Assembly: GCF_010450875.1 (NCBI RefSeq)
Contig: NZ_CP048422.1
Coordinates: 3,011,001 to 3,075,000, forward strand
Length of the DNA: 64,000 bases
DNA from: Sphingomonas insulae
GTDB lineage: Bacteria > Pseudomonadota > Alphaproteobacteria > Sphingomonadales > Sphingomonadaceae
Reading direction: 5' to 3'
The stretch's first letter is position 1, and each line of letters begins with the position of its first letter. Positions 24,890 to 33,446 of the stretch are shown in pieces. The notes under the pieces are model-generated. The model was given only the letters and a program-made list of their open reading frames with translations, did no database searches and was not told where the DNA came from. Position numbers and translations under genes: made by a program.

Positions 24890-26083
24890 TCAGTGGGTAT
24901 AGGGACGGTGCATCGCGATCTCGCGATTGAGCTCGACGCCGAAGCCGGGCGCGTCGAGCGCGCTCGCCTTCAGCCGCCCGTTCTGTGGTACCGGCTCGCC
25001 GATCAGCTGGGGGTGGAACATCGGCACCACCTCGGTCGGGCCGGGGTGCATCATCAGATATTCCGCGAACGGCGAATTGTGGCGCGTGATCACGAAGTGG
25101 TAGCTGTAGACCGACGATCCGTGCGGCACGACCATCTTGCCGTGCGCATCCGCCAGCGCGCTGATCTTCAGCAATTCGGTGACGCCGCCGCACCAGCCGA
25201 CATCGGGCTGGATGATGTCGCAGCAGTCCATTTCCATCAGCATGCGAAAGCCCCAGCGCGTCGCCTCATGCTCGCCGGTGGTGACCAGCATGCCCTTGGG
25301 CACGTTCTTCTTCAGCTGCGCATAGCCCCAGTAATCGTCGGGGCTGATCGCCTCCTCGATCCACTTCAGGCCGTATTCCTGCGCGGCGATGGCAAGGCGC
25401 GTCGCATAATCGACGTCCAACGCCATCCAGCAATCCCACATCAGCCAGAAATCGTCGCCGCACTTCGCCCGCATGTCGGCCAGTTCGGCGATGTTCTTGT
25501 GCAGCCCCTCGATCCCCTCGGCGGGGCCGTGATGCAGCGGCATCTTGCCGCCGATGAAGCCGAATTCCTTCGCCTTGTCGGGCCGCGCGCCGGTCGCGTA
25601 GAATTGCAGCTCGTCGCGCACCGCACCGCCCAGCATATGGTACACCGGCTCCTGCCGCAGCTTGCCGAGCAGGTCCCACAGCGCCAGGTCGACGCCGGAA
25701 ATCGCATTGATGACCAGCCCCTTGCGCCCGTAATATTGGGTCGAGAAGTACATCTGATCCCAGATCTTCTCATATTCGGTGGGGCTGCGACCCTCAAGGA
25801 AGCGCGCCAGGTGCTTCTCGACGATGAAGCACGCCGGCTCGCCGCCGGTCGTCACCGCAAAGCCGATCGTGCCGTCCTCCGCCTCGATCTCGACCACCAG
25901 CGTGCCGAGCACGTTGATGCCGAAGCTCTGCCGCGACTGGCGGTATTCCGGATAGCGCGACATCGGCGTCGCGATGTGGTTGTCGATCCAATGGCCTTCG
26001 CCCTGGTCGTGGTAGTCGGCCCCGCCACCGCGGACGGTAAACGCCCGCACATGCTTGATCTTGGGCAAGGACACGATGGCCAT
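24890..26083 (-). CDS. rhmD: L-rhamnonate dehydratase
   Basis: 397 residues from the ATG at 26083, preceded by GGGAG at a 7-8 base spacing; a longer frame from 26155 lacks family similarity. The enolase-superfamily protein tracks E. coli RhmD almost segment by segment: [79 protein letters not shown] and the end [14 protein letters not shown]. Metal ligands lie in WDCWM, WIEEAI and TTGEHEATR. It dehydrates L-rhamnonate to 2-keto-3-deoxy-L-rhamnonate, and is the first gene of the leftward unit, divergent from lutABC. Confidence 0.95.
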   Translation of the reverse strand: MAIVSLPKIKHVRAFTVRGGGADYHDQGEGHWIDNHIATPMSRYPEYRQSRQSFGINVLGTLVVEIEAEDGTIGFAVTTGGEPACFIVEKHLARFLEGRSPTEYEKIWDQMYFSTQYYGRKGLVINAISGVDLALWDLLGKLRQEPVYHMLGGAVRDELQFYATGARPDKAKEFGFIGGKMPLHHGPAEGIEGLHKNIAELADMRAKCGDDFWLMWDCWMALDVDYATRLAIAAQEYGLKWIEEAISPDDYWGYAQLKKNVPKGMLVTTGEHEATRWGFRMLMEMDCCDIIQPDVGWCGGVTELLKISALADAHGKMVVPHGSSVYSYHFVITRHNSPFAEYLMMHPGPTEVVPMFHPQLIGEPVPQNGRLKASALDAPGFGVELNREIAMHRPYTH

Positions 26084-26507
26084 CGGCGGAGCTCCCATGT
26101 TCGTCAGCGGCTCGGGCCGGACGGCGCCGTCGATCGCGGCATGGCATCCCCCCAAGCTTGTTGTTTATTTCACTTTATGGGATAGCTCGTTACGTGATGA
26201 GAAAAGCCGCGTCAAACGGAGACTCTTGGCAGGTGAGGATTTGGGGTTTGCAGAACGCGCTGTCCTACACGGTCGCCGATGTGCATGATGCACCGATGAC
26301 CCACCCCAGCCCCCTCGCCGCGCCTTCGCCGGCGGACCGGTGCGAGGGAGCGTTCCGACCGCGACGTAGTGTCAACTTCGCCAACTTCCGCGCCGTCGAA
26401 CCGGGCTTCGGCAACCCCGCATCCCCCCGCCATCATGCCGGCACATCCGTTGCCCGGCGACGGCCGGGAAACAGGACGTGCTTGAGGATGACGAAGTCCG
26501 TGACACC
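26084..26507. promoter_or_regulatory. Divergent control region between rhmD and lutABC
   Basis: This 424-bp gap has no convincing gene. It contains an AT-rich stretch at about 26158-26205 (TTGTTTATTTCACTTTATGG and onward), unusual in this GC-rich window and the best place for promoters. A perfect 13-bp palindrome, GTGCAT-G-ATGCAC, lies at 26281-26293 and could bind a dimeric regulator. The IclR-type gene at 29379 is the natural candidate to act here; binding is inferred. Confidence 0.4.
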
Positions 26508-27266
26508 ATGACCAGACCCCGCGTCGCCCTGTTCGTCACCTGCCTCGTCGACCTGATCCGCCCGCGGATCGGCTTCGCCTCGATCGCCGCACTCGAAGCC
26601 GCCGGGTGCGAGGTGATCGTGCCGGAGGCGCAGACCTGCTGCGGCCAACCGGCGCTCAATTCCGGCGATCGCAAGACCGCCGAAGATCTCGCCCGCCGCA
26701 CCATCGCCGCGCTCGAACCCTATGACCATGTCGTGATCCCGTCGGGCAGCTGCGCCGCGACGATCCGCGTCCATTATCCCGAAATCCTCGAACACGATGC
26801 CAGCTGGGGTCCCCGCGCGGCGGCGCTGGCGGCCAGGACGTATGAGATCATGGCCTATCTCGACGAGGTGCGCGGCTGGAAACCCGATGGCGTCGCCCTG
26901 CCCGCCACCGCCACCTATCACGATAGTTGTTCGGGGCTGCGCGAACTCGGGATCAAGCGCCAGCCGCGCCGCCTGCTCGCCGCGGTCGATGGCCTTGCCC
27001 TGCGGCCGCTCGACGGCGCCGAAACCTGCTGCGGGTTCGGCGGCACCTTCTGCGTCAAATATCCCGCCATCTCCAACGCCATCGTCGGTGAAAAGGCGGC
27101 GGCGATCGATGCCACCGGCGCCGACCTGCTGCTCGCCGGTGACCTCGGCTGCCTGATGAACATGGCGGGCAAATTGCACCGCGACGGCTCGCCCGTCCGC
27201 GCCTTCCACGCGATCGAGCTGGTCGCCGGCATGGGTGACGGCCCCGCGATCGGGGAAGACGCGTGA
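26508..27266 (+). CDS. lutA: L-lactate utilisation protein LutA (CCG-domain iron-sulfur protein)
   Basis: 252 residues from the ATG at 26508. Two CCG motifs are present (EAQTCCGQPALNSG at about 42 and ETCCGFGGTFC at about 172), with YHDSCSGLRELG between them, the layout of LutA/GlcF-like proteins. In Bacillus and other bacteria LutA, LutB and LutC together oxidise L-lactate to pyruvate. It overlaps lutB and is divergent from the rhamnose genes. Confidence 0.93.
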   Translation: MTRPRVALFVTCLVDLIRPRIGFASIAALEAAGCEVIVPEAQTCCGQPALNSGDRKTAEDLARRTIAALEPYDHVVIPSGSCAATIRVHYPEILEHDASWGPRAAALAARTYEIMAYLDEVRGWKPDGVALPATATYHDSCSGLRELGIKRQPRRLLAAVDGLALRPLDGAETCCGFGGTFCVKYPAISNAIVGEKAAAIDATGADLLLAGDLGCLMNMAGKLHRDGSPVRAFHAIELVAGMGDGPAIGEDA

Positions 27267-28684
27267 ACCCCACCGTATCCGACAGCTTCGGCGCCCGCGT
27301 CGATGCCGCGCTCGCCGATCGCAACCTCAAGCTTGCGGTCGAACGCACTGCCGGCACCGCCGAGGCGAAGCGCACGCTCGCGGTCGACGCCTTTCCGGAT
27401 TTCGACGCCGCCCGCGATCGCGCCGCCGCGATCAAGGATCACGTCGTCGCCAACCTCGGCTTCTACCTCGAACGGTTCGAGGCGAACGCCACCGCCGCCG
27501 GCGCGCACGTCCATTGGGCGCGCACCGCGCAGGAGGCCTGCGACATCGTCATCCGCCTCTGCAAACAGGCGGATGCGAAAAGCGTCGCCCGCTCCAAATC
27601 GATGCTCGGCGAAGAAATCGGCCTGCCCCATGCCCTTGCCGAGGCCGGCATCACCCGTATCGAAACCGATCTTGCCGAACACATCATCCAGTTGAGCGGC
27701 GAACGTCCGTCGCACATCATCTGGCCGGCGATGCACAAGACGCGCGAACAGGTGTCGGCGCTGTTCCGGACCAGCCACCGCAACCCGCACGAAGAGGAAA
27801 CGATCGCGGCGATGGCGGAAAGCGCCCGTCGCCATCTGCGCGAAGGGATGCTCGCCGCCGATGTCGGCATCTCCGGCGCGAACTTCCTCGTCGCCGACAC
27901 CGGCGCGGTGTGCACCGTCACCAACGAAGGCAATGCCGAACTGTCGCTGGTGCCGCCGCGGATGCACATCGTCACCGCCGGCATCGAAAAGATCGTTCCC
28001 TCGACCGGCCATGCCGTTCACATGCTGCGCATGCTCTCGCGCTCGGCGACCGGCGCGCCGCTCAGCCAGTACACGACGTTCTACACCGGCCCGAAGCGGC
28101 CCGGCGACCGCGATGGTCCCGAAGAGATGCACATCGTCCTCGTCGACAACGGCCGCACGACGATGCGTGAGGAGGGGCTTGCCGAAATGCTCCGCTGCAT
28201 CCGCTGCGGCGCGTGCATGAACCATTGCGTCGTGTTCCGGCAGATCGGCGGCCACGCCTATGGCGGTACCTATCCCGGTCCGATGGGCGCGGTGCTCACC
28301 CCCGCGTTCGACGGTCTGAAACAGTCGCGCGACCTGCCCAACGCCTGCACCTTGAACGGTAAATGTCAGGAGGTGTGTCCGGTTCGCATTCCGCTGCCGA
28401 CGCTGCTGCGCGGCTGGCGCGAAAAAAGCTGGCGTGAGGGGCTGGAGCCCGCCTCGCTCCGCTCCGGCCTCGCGCTGTGGGCATGGTTCGCCCGCCGCCC
28501 CCGCCTGTACCGCGCCGCCACCGCCACGGCGCTTGCATCAATGCGCCTGATGGGGCGTAGCGGCTGGCTGTCGACGCTGCCGCTGGCGGGCGGCTGGACC
28601 CGCTATCGCGACATGCCACGCCCCCCGGCGGATAGCTTCATGGCGCAGTACAAGAAGAAGCTTGGCAAGGGTCCCCGCCCATGA
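27263..28684 (+). CDS. lutB: L-lactate utilisation iron-sulfur protein LutB
   Basis: 473 residues from a GTG start that overlaps the lutA stop. The N-terminal LUD domain includes SKSMLGEEIGL, GISGANFLVADTGA and MHIVTAGIEKIVPS. Two 4Fe-4S clusters follow, CIRCGACMNHC near residue 313 and CTLNGKCQEVCPVRIP near residue 364. The C-terminus carries the DUF3390-type helical end. LutB passes electrons within the LutABC lactate oxidase complex. Both ends overlap neighbours, so the three genes are translationally coupled. Confidence 0.95.
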   Translation: MNPTVSDSFGARVDAALADRNLKLAVERTAGTAEAKRTLAVDAFPDFDAARDRAAAIKDHVVANLGFYLERFEANATAAGAHVHWARTAQEACDIVIRLCKQADAKSVARSKSMLGEEIGLPHALAEAGITRIETDLAEHIIQLSGERPSHIIWPAMHKTREQVSALFRTSHRNPHEEETIAAMAESARRHLREGMLAADVGISGANFLVADTGAVCTVTNEGNAELSLVPPRMHIVTAGIEKIVPSTGHAVHMLRMLSRSATGAPLSQYTTFYTGPKRPGDRDGPEEMHIVLVDNGRTTMREEGLAEMLRCIRCGACMNHCVVFRQIGGHAYGGTYPGPMGAVLTPAFDGLKQSRDLPNACTLNGKCQEVCPVRIPLPTLLRGWREKSWREGLEPASLRSGLALWAWFARRPRLYRAATATALASMRLMGRSGWLSTLPLAGGWTRYRDMPRPPADSFMAQYKKKLGKGPRP

Positions 28685-29289
28685 CCGCCCGCGCCGCGAT
28701 CCTCGCCCGCCTGACCGGCACCGCCCTGCCCGCCGCGATCGACCGCGACGCGGGCGCGCTGCTGATCGCCCCCGAACGTCCGCCGGTCGACCCCGCCGCG
28801 CTGGAGGATACGTTCCTCGCCCGCCTCACGCTGCCCAGCGTCGCCGCCACCGCCGACCGGATCGCGACACTCGCCGACCTGCCCGCCGCCATCGCCCGCT
28901 ACTGCGTCGATCACGGCCTGGCCAAGACGCTCTGCGTGCCGCCCGATCCGCGTCTGGCAACGTGCGACTGGACCGGTTTTTCCCTGCACGACACCGCCGC
29001 CCCCGACGAACCGGTCGCACTCGCCTTCGCCCGCTGCGGCGTCGCCGAAACCGGCAGCCTCGTCTTCGAAACCGCGGCAACGGCGCCGATGCTGCCCAAC
29101 TTCCTGGCGCTCCACCATATCGTGGTCGTGCCGGTGGTCGTGCCGTACCTAGAGGATGCGATGCTCGCCGGCACCCACCCGCGCGCGCATTACTGGGTCA
29201 CCGGCGTATCGGGCACCACGGATATCGAGGGCACCTACGTCCGCGGTGCGCACGGCCCCCGCTTCCTTCACGTGATCCGCGTCGCCTGA
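28681..29289 (+). CDS. lutC: L-lactate utilisation protein LutC (LUD domain)
   Basis: 202 residues with a single LUD domain. VALAFARCGVAETGSLVFET is the conserved core, LPNFLALHHIVVVP follows, and the end WVTGVSGTTDIEGTYVRGAHGPRFLHVI matches LutC. It overlaps lutB by four bases (ATGA). With LutA and LutB it should convert L-lactate to pyruvate, which would complete use of the L-lactate produced by the neighbouring rhamnose pathway. Confidence 0.92.
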   Translation: MTARAAILARLTGTALPAAIDRDAGALLIAPERPPVDPAALEDTFLARLTLPSVAATADRIATLADLPAAIARYCVDHGLAKTLCVPPDPRLATCDWTGFSLHDTAAPDEPVALAFARCGVAETGSLVFETAATAPMLPNFLALHHIVVVPVVVPYLEDAMLAGTHPRAHYWVTGVSGTTDIEGTYVRGAHGPRFLHVIRVA

Positions 29290-29378
29290 CGTCTGCCGTT
29301 CCGCCTCGATCTACGATATCGGTTGCAGCGGCGGCCGATTCGGGCAACGCGGAGCGGCCGTCTGGGAGAGACCGTGAA

Positions 29379-30179
29379 GTGACCACCACCGCCACCGCGC
29401 GGGCCGCCGCCGACGATGCGCCCGAGGAGGGCCGCGCTGCCAAGGCCGGCACGCAGACGCTCGATCGCGGGCTCGACCTGCTCGAACTCGCCGTGCAGGA
29501 CCCCGCGACCGTCATCCAGCTCGCCGAACGCAGCGGCCTGTCGCGCGCCATCGCCTATCGTCTCGTCGGCTCGCTGGCAGCCCGCGGCTTCCTGGCGATG
29601 GGCCCGAACAACCAGGTGCGCGGTGGTCGCCAGCTGCTCCGCCTCCGCCATCTGGTGCAGGACCAGACCGACCTCGTCGCGCTCGCCCGCCCCCAGCTCG
29701 AATGGCTGGCGCAGGAAAGCGGCATGAGCGCGTTCATGGGCCGGCGCGAAGGCGACGAATCGGTCCACATGCTCCGCGTCCCCGGTCGCGAACGCGTCGC
29801 CGTCACCACCCAGCCCGGCACCCGCCGTCGCTTGGGGGAAACCGGCCTGGGCAAGGCGTTGCTGCTCGACGACAGCGAAGGTTCGTGGCGTCGCCTGTTC
29901 GGCCGGGTCGATCCGGCTCACCGCCGCCCCGACTGGCTTGCCGAAATGAAGGCCGCCGTCGCCCGCGGAGCCGTGCTGCAGTGCGGCCCCGCCCCCGATC
30001 ACATCCACTCGGTCGCGGCCCCGGTTCGCGACGCGTCGGGCGGTATTGTCGCGGCGATCAACGTCGCCGCCGCCGCCCCCTATCTCGATGCGGAGCGCAT
30101 GCAGCAGCTCGTTCCGCTGCTCCGCACCGCCGCTGCCGAGATCGGCGCCGCGCTGGGTCGCGAAGGCGCAACGGGTTGA
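29379..30179 (+). CDS. IclR-family transcriptional regulator
   Basis: 266 residues from the GTG at 29379, which has GGGAGAG eight bases upstream. A winged HTH (TLDRGLDLLELAVQDPATVIQLAERSGLSRAIAYRLVGSLAARGFL) is followed by the IclR ligand domain (GRREGDESVHMLRVPGRERVAVTT...GETGLGKALL...SVAAPVRDASGGIVAAINVAA). Such regulators often control nearby sugar-acid catabolic genes. It lies downstream of lutABC and is the only regulator in the locus, so it probably acts on the rhmD/lutA divergent region in response to a rhamnose-pathway intermediate. Confidence 0.9.
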   Translation: MTTTATARAAADDAPEEGRAAKAGTQTLDRGLDLLELAVQDPATVIQLAERSGLSRAIAYRLVGSLAARGFLAMGPNNQVRGGRQLLRLRHLVQDQTDLVALARPQLEWLAQESGMSAFMGRREGDESVHMLRVPGRERVAVTTQPGTRRRLGETGLGKALLLDDSEGSWRRLFGRVDPAHRRPDWLAEMKAAVARGAVLQCGPAPDHIHSVAAPVRDASGGIVAAINVAAAAPYLDAERMQQLVPLLRTAAAEIGAALGREGATG

Positions 30180-30215
30180 GCTATTCGGGCAGACCCTCCT
30201 CGCCAGGCCTACACC

Positions 30216-30240
30216 GTCACCCCGTATCGGTTCCGGGGTC
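30216..30240 (-). repeat. REP-like repeat, family A
   Basis: GTCACCCCGTATCGG followed by TTCCGGGGTC. It is a diverged copy facing the one at 30296, in the 190-bp gap after the IclR gene. Confidence 0.7.
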
Positions 30241-30295
30241 CGCCGTGCCGCAAGGGAAACGGCAAGAGGCTCTATCCGCACGCCCGGCCGCGCAC

Positions 30296-30322
30296 TGGAC
30301 TCCGGAACGGGTCCGGGGTGAC
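30296..30322 (+). repeat. REP-like repeat, family A (inverted partner)
   Basis: TGGACTCCGGAACG followed by GGTCCGGGGTGAC. With 30216-30240 it forms the same facing-pair arrangement seen near 6300 and 22100. Confidence 0.7.
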
Positions 30323-30369
30323 GGTGGGAAGGAAACGAAGCGCCTCCCGATCCAGCCGACGGTCACGCG

Positions 30370-31491
30370 ATGAACCGCCTGTCCCCCGACGCCGACGATG
30401 CGCGCTTCATCCGCCGCATCCTCTACATCCTCGTCATCGCCGCGGTGGCTGCGGCGCTGCTGCGGGCGGGCGATCTCCTCATCCTCGCCTTCGGCTCGAT
30501 GCTCGGCGCCATCGCCATTCACGCGCTCGCCGATGTGTATCGCGATCATCTGCGCGTGCCGGAAAAGGCATCGCTCGGTTGCGGCATGGCGACCGCCTTC
30601 GGCGTCGTCGGCTTCCTCGTCTGGCTGTTCGGCGTGCAGTTCCGCGAACAGGTCAACGTTCTCGTCACCCAGCTGCCTACGCTGCTCGACCAGCTCGCCG
30701 CCTGGGCCTCGCAAAGCCCGGTCGGTGCGAAGATCGTCGATGCGGTTCAACAGGCCTATGCCGGGTCCAAGGTGGCGCAGGACGTCGGCGGCCTCGTCAC
30801 CGGTGCGGGCGAATTGCTGCTCAACACGTTGCTGCTGCTCGTCGGCGCCGCCTTCTTCGCCGCCGATCCGGGCATCTACCAGCGCGGCTTCCTGTTCCTG
30901 ATCCCGCCGACCAAGCGACCCGCGATCGAAGATGCGCTGTTCGACGTCGGCTCGACGCTGCGCCTGTGGCTGCGCTCGTCGCTGATCCTGATGACCAGCA
31001 TGGGCGTGCTGATCGGCATCGGCCTGTGGATATCGGGCGTACCGTCCGCCGCCGCGCTTGGCCTGCTTGCCGGCCTGTCGGAATTCATCCCCTATATCGG
31101 TCCGACCGCCGCGATGATCCCGGCGCTCGGCCTCGCCGCCACGCAAGGGACCGGGCCGCTGATCGGCTCGCTCGTCACCTATGCAGTCGTACGGTTGATC
31201 CAGACCAACTTCATCACGCCCTACGTGCAGGCGCGCGTCATCTCGATCCCGCCCGCGATCACCGTGTTCGCGATCATCGGCATCGGCGTGATCTTCGGCA
31301 TCTTCGGCCTGTTCTTCTCCGCCGCGCTGCTCGTGGTGATCTTCACACTGGTGCGCAGCCTCTACCTGCGCGAGGTGCTGGGCGAGGATATCCCGCGCAG
31401 CCGCCACCAGACGCTGCTCGGCCCCGATCTGACCCCGCACGATCCCGATGCCCGATTCGACGGCACCGACCCGCCGGAAACGCTCGATTAA
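30370..31491 (+). CDS. AI-2E family transporter (PerM/YdiK-like permease)
   Basis: 373 residues with about eight membrane helices. The family pattern is clear: an N-terminal hairpin of helices (ILYILVIAAVAAALLRAGDLLILAFGSMLGAIAIHAL), a soluble insert, LIPPTKRPAIEDALFDVGSTLRLWLR, then GLLAGLSEFIPYIGPTAAMIPA and TNFITPYVQARVISIPPAI. Members include the AI-2 exporter TqsA and Na/H antiporters, but most are uncharacterised. The stop codon overlaps the CtrA box of the next gene. Confidence 0.9.
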   Translation: MNRLSPDADDARFIRRILYILVIAAVAAALLRAGDLLILAFGSMLGAIAIHALADVYRDHLRVPEKASLGCGMATAFGVVGFLVWLFGVQFREQVNVLVTQLPTLLDQLAAWASQSPVGAKIVDAVQQAYAGSKVAQDVGGLVTGAGELLLNTLLLLVGAAFFAADPGIYQRGFLFLIPPTKRPAIEDALFDVGSTLRLWLRSSLILMTSMGVLIGIGLWISGVPSAAALGLLAGLSEFIPYIGPTAAMIPALGLAATQGTGPLIGSLVTYAVVRLIQTNFITPYVQARVISIPPAITVFAIIGIGVIFGIFGLFFSAALLVVIFTLVRSLYLREVLGEDIPRSRHQTLLGPDLTPHDPDARFDGTDPPETLD

Positions 31492-31503
31492 ATGCAAATT
31501 AAC
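31488..31503 (+). promoter_or_regulatory. CtrA binding box upstream of ctrA
   Basis: TTAA (31488-31491), seven bases, TTAAC (31499-31503): a full match to the CtrA consensus TTAA-N7-TTAAC. It lies about 90 bases before the ctrA start. A second TTAA half-site occurs at 31528-31531, and a GAATC (GANTC, the CcrM methylation target) at 31533-31537. This mirrors the autoregulated, methylation-sensitive ctrA promoters of Caulobacter. Confidence 0.75.
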
Positions 31504-31589
31504 CTTTTGCCTTCAGATGTTCTTTGGTTAATGAATCTGGGCCGGCCGGAGCAGGGGTGCTGACGGTCTCGCCAACAGGGGACTGCGCG

Positions 31590-32285
31590 ATGCGGGTGTT
31601 GTTGATCGAGGACGAGCCGACCACGGCCAAGGCGATCGAGCTGATGCTCGGCACCGAAGGATTCAATTGCTACACCACCGACCTTGGCGAAGAGGGCCTC
31701 GATCTCGGCAAGCTCTACGATTACGACATCATCCTACTCGATCTCAATCTGCCGGACATGCATGGCTACGACGTGCTGAAAAAGCTGCGCGTCGCCCGCG
31801 TCTCGACGCCGGTATTGATCCTGTCGGGCGTCAACGAAATGGATTCGAAGGTGCGCAGCTTCGGCTTCGGCGCCGACGACTATGTCACCAAGCCGTTCCA
31901 TCGCGAAGAACTGATCGCGCGCATCCACGCCGTCGTCCGCCGGTCGAAGGGGCATAGCCAGTCGGTCATCCGCACCGGCAAGCTGGCGGTCAATCTCGAT
32001 GCCAAGACGGTCGAGGTCGACGGCAGCCGCGTCCATCTGACCGGCAAGGAATATGCGATGCTGGAGCTGCTCTCGCTCCGCAAGGGCACCACGCTCACCA
32101 AGGAGATGTTCCTCAACCATCTCTACGGCGGGATGGACGAGCCCGAACTGAAGATCATCGACGTGTTCATCTGCAAATTGCGCAAGAAACTCAGTCTCGC
32201 CTGCGAAGGTGAAAACTATATCGAAACCGTATGGGGCCGCGGCTATGTGCTGAGGGAACCTGAGGAAGTAACCGCAGTCGCCTGA
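31590..32285 (+). CDS. ctrA: Cell-cycle response regulator CtrA
   Basis: 231 residues from the ATG at 31590; the in-frame start at 31524 lies in the promoter region. The receiver domain ([20 protein letters not shown]...[17 protein letters not shown]...[17 protein letters not shown]) precedes an OmpR-type winged helix ([32 protein letters not shown]...[13 protein letters not shown]). The sequence matches CtrA throughout. CtrA controls DNA replication, division and often motility in Alphaproteobacteria. A CtrA box in its own promoter indicates autoregulation. Confidence 0.97.
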   Translation: MRVLLIEDEPTTAKAIELMLGTEGFNCYTTDLGEEGLDLGKLYDYDIILLDLNLPDMHGYDVLKKLRVARVSTPVLILSGVNEMDSKVRSFGFGADDYVTKPFHREELIARIHAVVRRSKGHSQSVIRTGKLAVNLDAKTVEVDGSRVHLTGKEYAMLELLSLRKGTTLTKEMFLNHLYGGMDEPELKIIDVFICKLRKKLSLACEGENYIETVWGRGYVLREPEEVTAVA

Positions 32286-32310
32286 TCCGACCGGATTTTT
32301 CCCGAAAATA

Positions 32311-32349
32311 AGGGCCGCGGCATCCGGGGGGTGTCGCGGCCCTTCTCGT
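32311..32349 (+). terminator. Terminator hairpin after ctrA
   Basis: AGGGCCGCG (32311-32319) and CGCGGCCCT (32335-32343) form a perfect 9-bp stem, followed by TCTCGTT. Confidence 0.6.
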
Positions 32350-32363
32350 TCGGTCACTGGACG

Positions 32364-32422
32364 TTGACGGGCAGGCGATACGAAACGTATACACTCCGTA
32401 TCGACCTTAAGGAGCGGATACG
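32364..32422 (+). promoter_or_regulatory. Promoter with repeated GATACG operators before the parD-like gene
   Basis: TTGACG (32364-32369) and TATACA (32388-32393) are separated by 18 bases, a strong sigma-70-like promoter. The hexamer GATACG or its complement occurs at 32377-32382, 32397-32402 (CGTATC) and 32417-32422, with CGTATA at 32386-32391. The copies thus bracket the -10 region, which suggests autorepression by the ParD-like protein. TAAGGAG at 32408-32414 is the ribosome site. Confidence 0.6.
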
Positions 32423-32424
32423 GC

Positions 32425-32631
32425 ATGGGCTTGGTGAAGATCGACGACTTGCTGCACGGGGAAGCCCGTCGCGCCAGCGCCGTCATGTGCCGTTCGATCA
32501 ACGCGCAGGCCGAATTCTGGATGACCGTCGGCATGCTCGCCGAAGCCAACCCGACGCTCTCCTTCAACCAGATCGTCCAGATGCGGCTGGCCGCGGCGCA
32601 GCACCGCGATCCGCAGCAGGCCGCGGCCTGA
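32425..32631 (+). CDS. ParD-like antitoxin family protein
   Basis: 68 residues matching the ParD-like family (PF11903): MGLVKIDDLLHGEARRASAVMCRSINAQAEFWMTVGMLAEANPTLSFNQIV. Such proteins have a ribbon-helix-helix start and are named as antitoxins, but no toxin gene is adjacent. The next gene, two bases on, is a methionine aminopeptidase. The promoter with repeated operator-like hexamers just upstream fits an autoregulated DNA-binding protein. A regulatory role for the downstream map gene is therefore more likely than a classical toxin-antitoxin function. Confidence 0.85.
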   Translation: MGLVKIDDLLHGEARRASAVMCRSINAQAEFWMTVGMLAEANPTLSFNQIVQMRLAAAQHRDPQQAAA

Positions 32632-32632
32632 C

Positions 32633-33406
32633 ATGGTGAAGACCGCCGAAGAACTGGCGCTCATGCGGCAATCCGGACGCCTGCTCGCATCCGTATTCGA
32701 AATGCTCGACGAACAGCCGCTCGCCGGCATGTCGACCCTGCAGGTCAACGATCTCGTCGACCGGTTCATCACCGTCGATCTCGTCGCGCGCCCAGCCAGC
32801 AAGGGCCAATACGGCTTTGCCTATGTCCTCAACTGCTCGATCAACCACGTCGTCTGCCATGGCGTGCCGGACGCCGCGCAGGTGATCCGCGACGGCGATA
32901 TCGTCAACCTCGACATCACGCTCGAAAAGAACGGCTTCATCGCCGATTCCAGCAAGACCTACGTCGTCGGCGACGCGCCCGCCGCCGCCCGCCGCCTCGT
33001 CCGCGTCGCACAGGAAGCGATGTGGCACGGCATTCGTCAGGTGCGGCCGGGTGCGCACCTTGGCGACATCGGCGCGGCGATCGAGCGCCACGCCAGGAAG
33101 AACGGCTATTCCGTCGTACGGGACTATTGCGGCCACGGCATCGGCCGCGACATGCACGAGGAGCCGCAGGTCCTGCACTTCGGCAAGCCGGGCTCCGGCG
33201 GCCGTTTGCGCGAAGGCATGGTTTTCACCATCGAACCGATGATCAACCAGGGCACGCGCAAGGTTTCGACCGAGGACGACGGCTGGACGGTCGTCACCGA
33301 TGACGGCAAGCTGTCCGCGCAGTTCGAACACACGGTGGCGGTCACCAGCGACGGCGTCGAGGTCCTGACGCTGCGCCGCGACGAAGCTGCCCCGCCACGG
33401 CGCTGA
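32633..33406 (+). CDS. map: Type I methionine aminopeptidase
   Basis: 257 residues. Metal and active-site residues are in place: VCHGVPD (His), VNLDITLEKNGFIADSSKT (two Asp), GHGIGRDMHEEP (His) and FTIEPMIN (Glu). It removes the initiator Met from nascent proteins. It is co-transcribed with the ParD-like gene, two bases after its stop, rather than standing beside rpsB as many housekeeping map genes do. This may therefore be a second, regulated copy; the rest of the genome would settle that. Confidence 0.93.
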   Translation: MVKTAEELALMRQSGRLLASVFEMLDEQPLAGMSTLQVNDLVDRFITVDLVARPASKGQYGFAYVLNCSINHVVCHGVPDAAQVIRDGDIVNLDITLEKNGFIADSSKTYVVGDAPAAARRLVRVAQEAMWHGIRQVRPGAHLGDIGAAIERHARKNGYSVVRDYCGHGIGRDMHEEPQVLHFGKPGSGGRLREGMVFTIEPMINQGTRKVSTEDDGWTVVTDDGKLSAQFEHTVAVTSDGVEVLTLRRDEAAPPRR

Positions 33407-33446
33407 AGCCAAGGATATCCGCCGGCCATCTGTCACCAGTGGACGG

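Noticed and set aside
26158..26511. 117-residue frame in the rhmD-lutA gap
   Set aside because: It spans the promoter region, lacks a ribosome site and family similarity, and overlaps the lutA start.
32633..33406. Search for a toxin partner of the ParD-like gene
   Set aside because: The downstream gene is a clear methionine aminopeptidase and the upstream gene is ctrA; no RelE/ParE-sized frame with family features is present.
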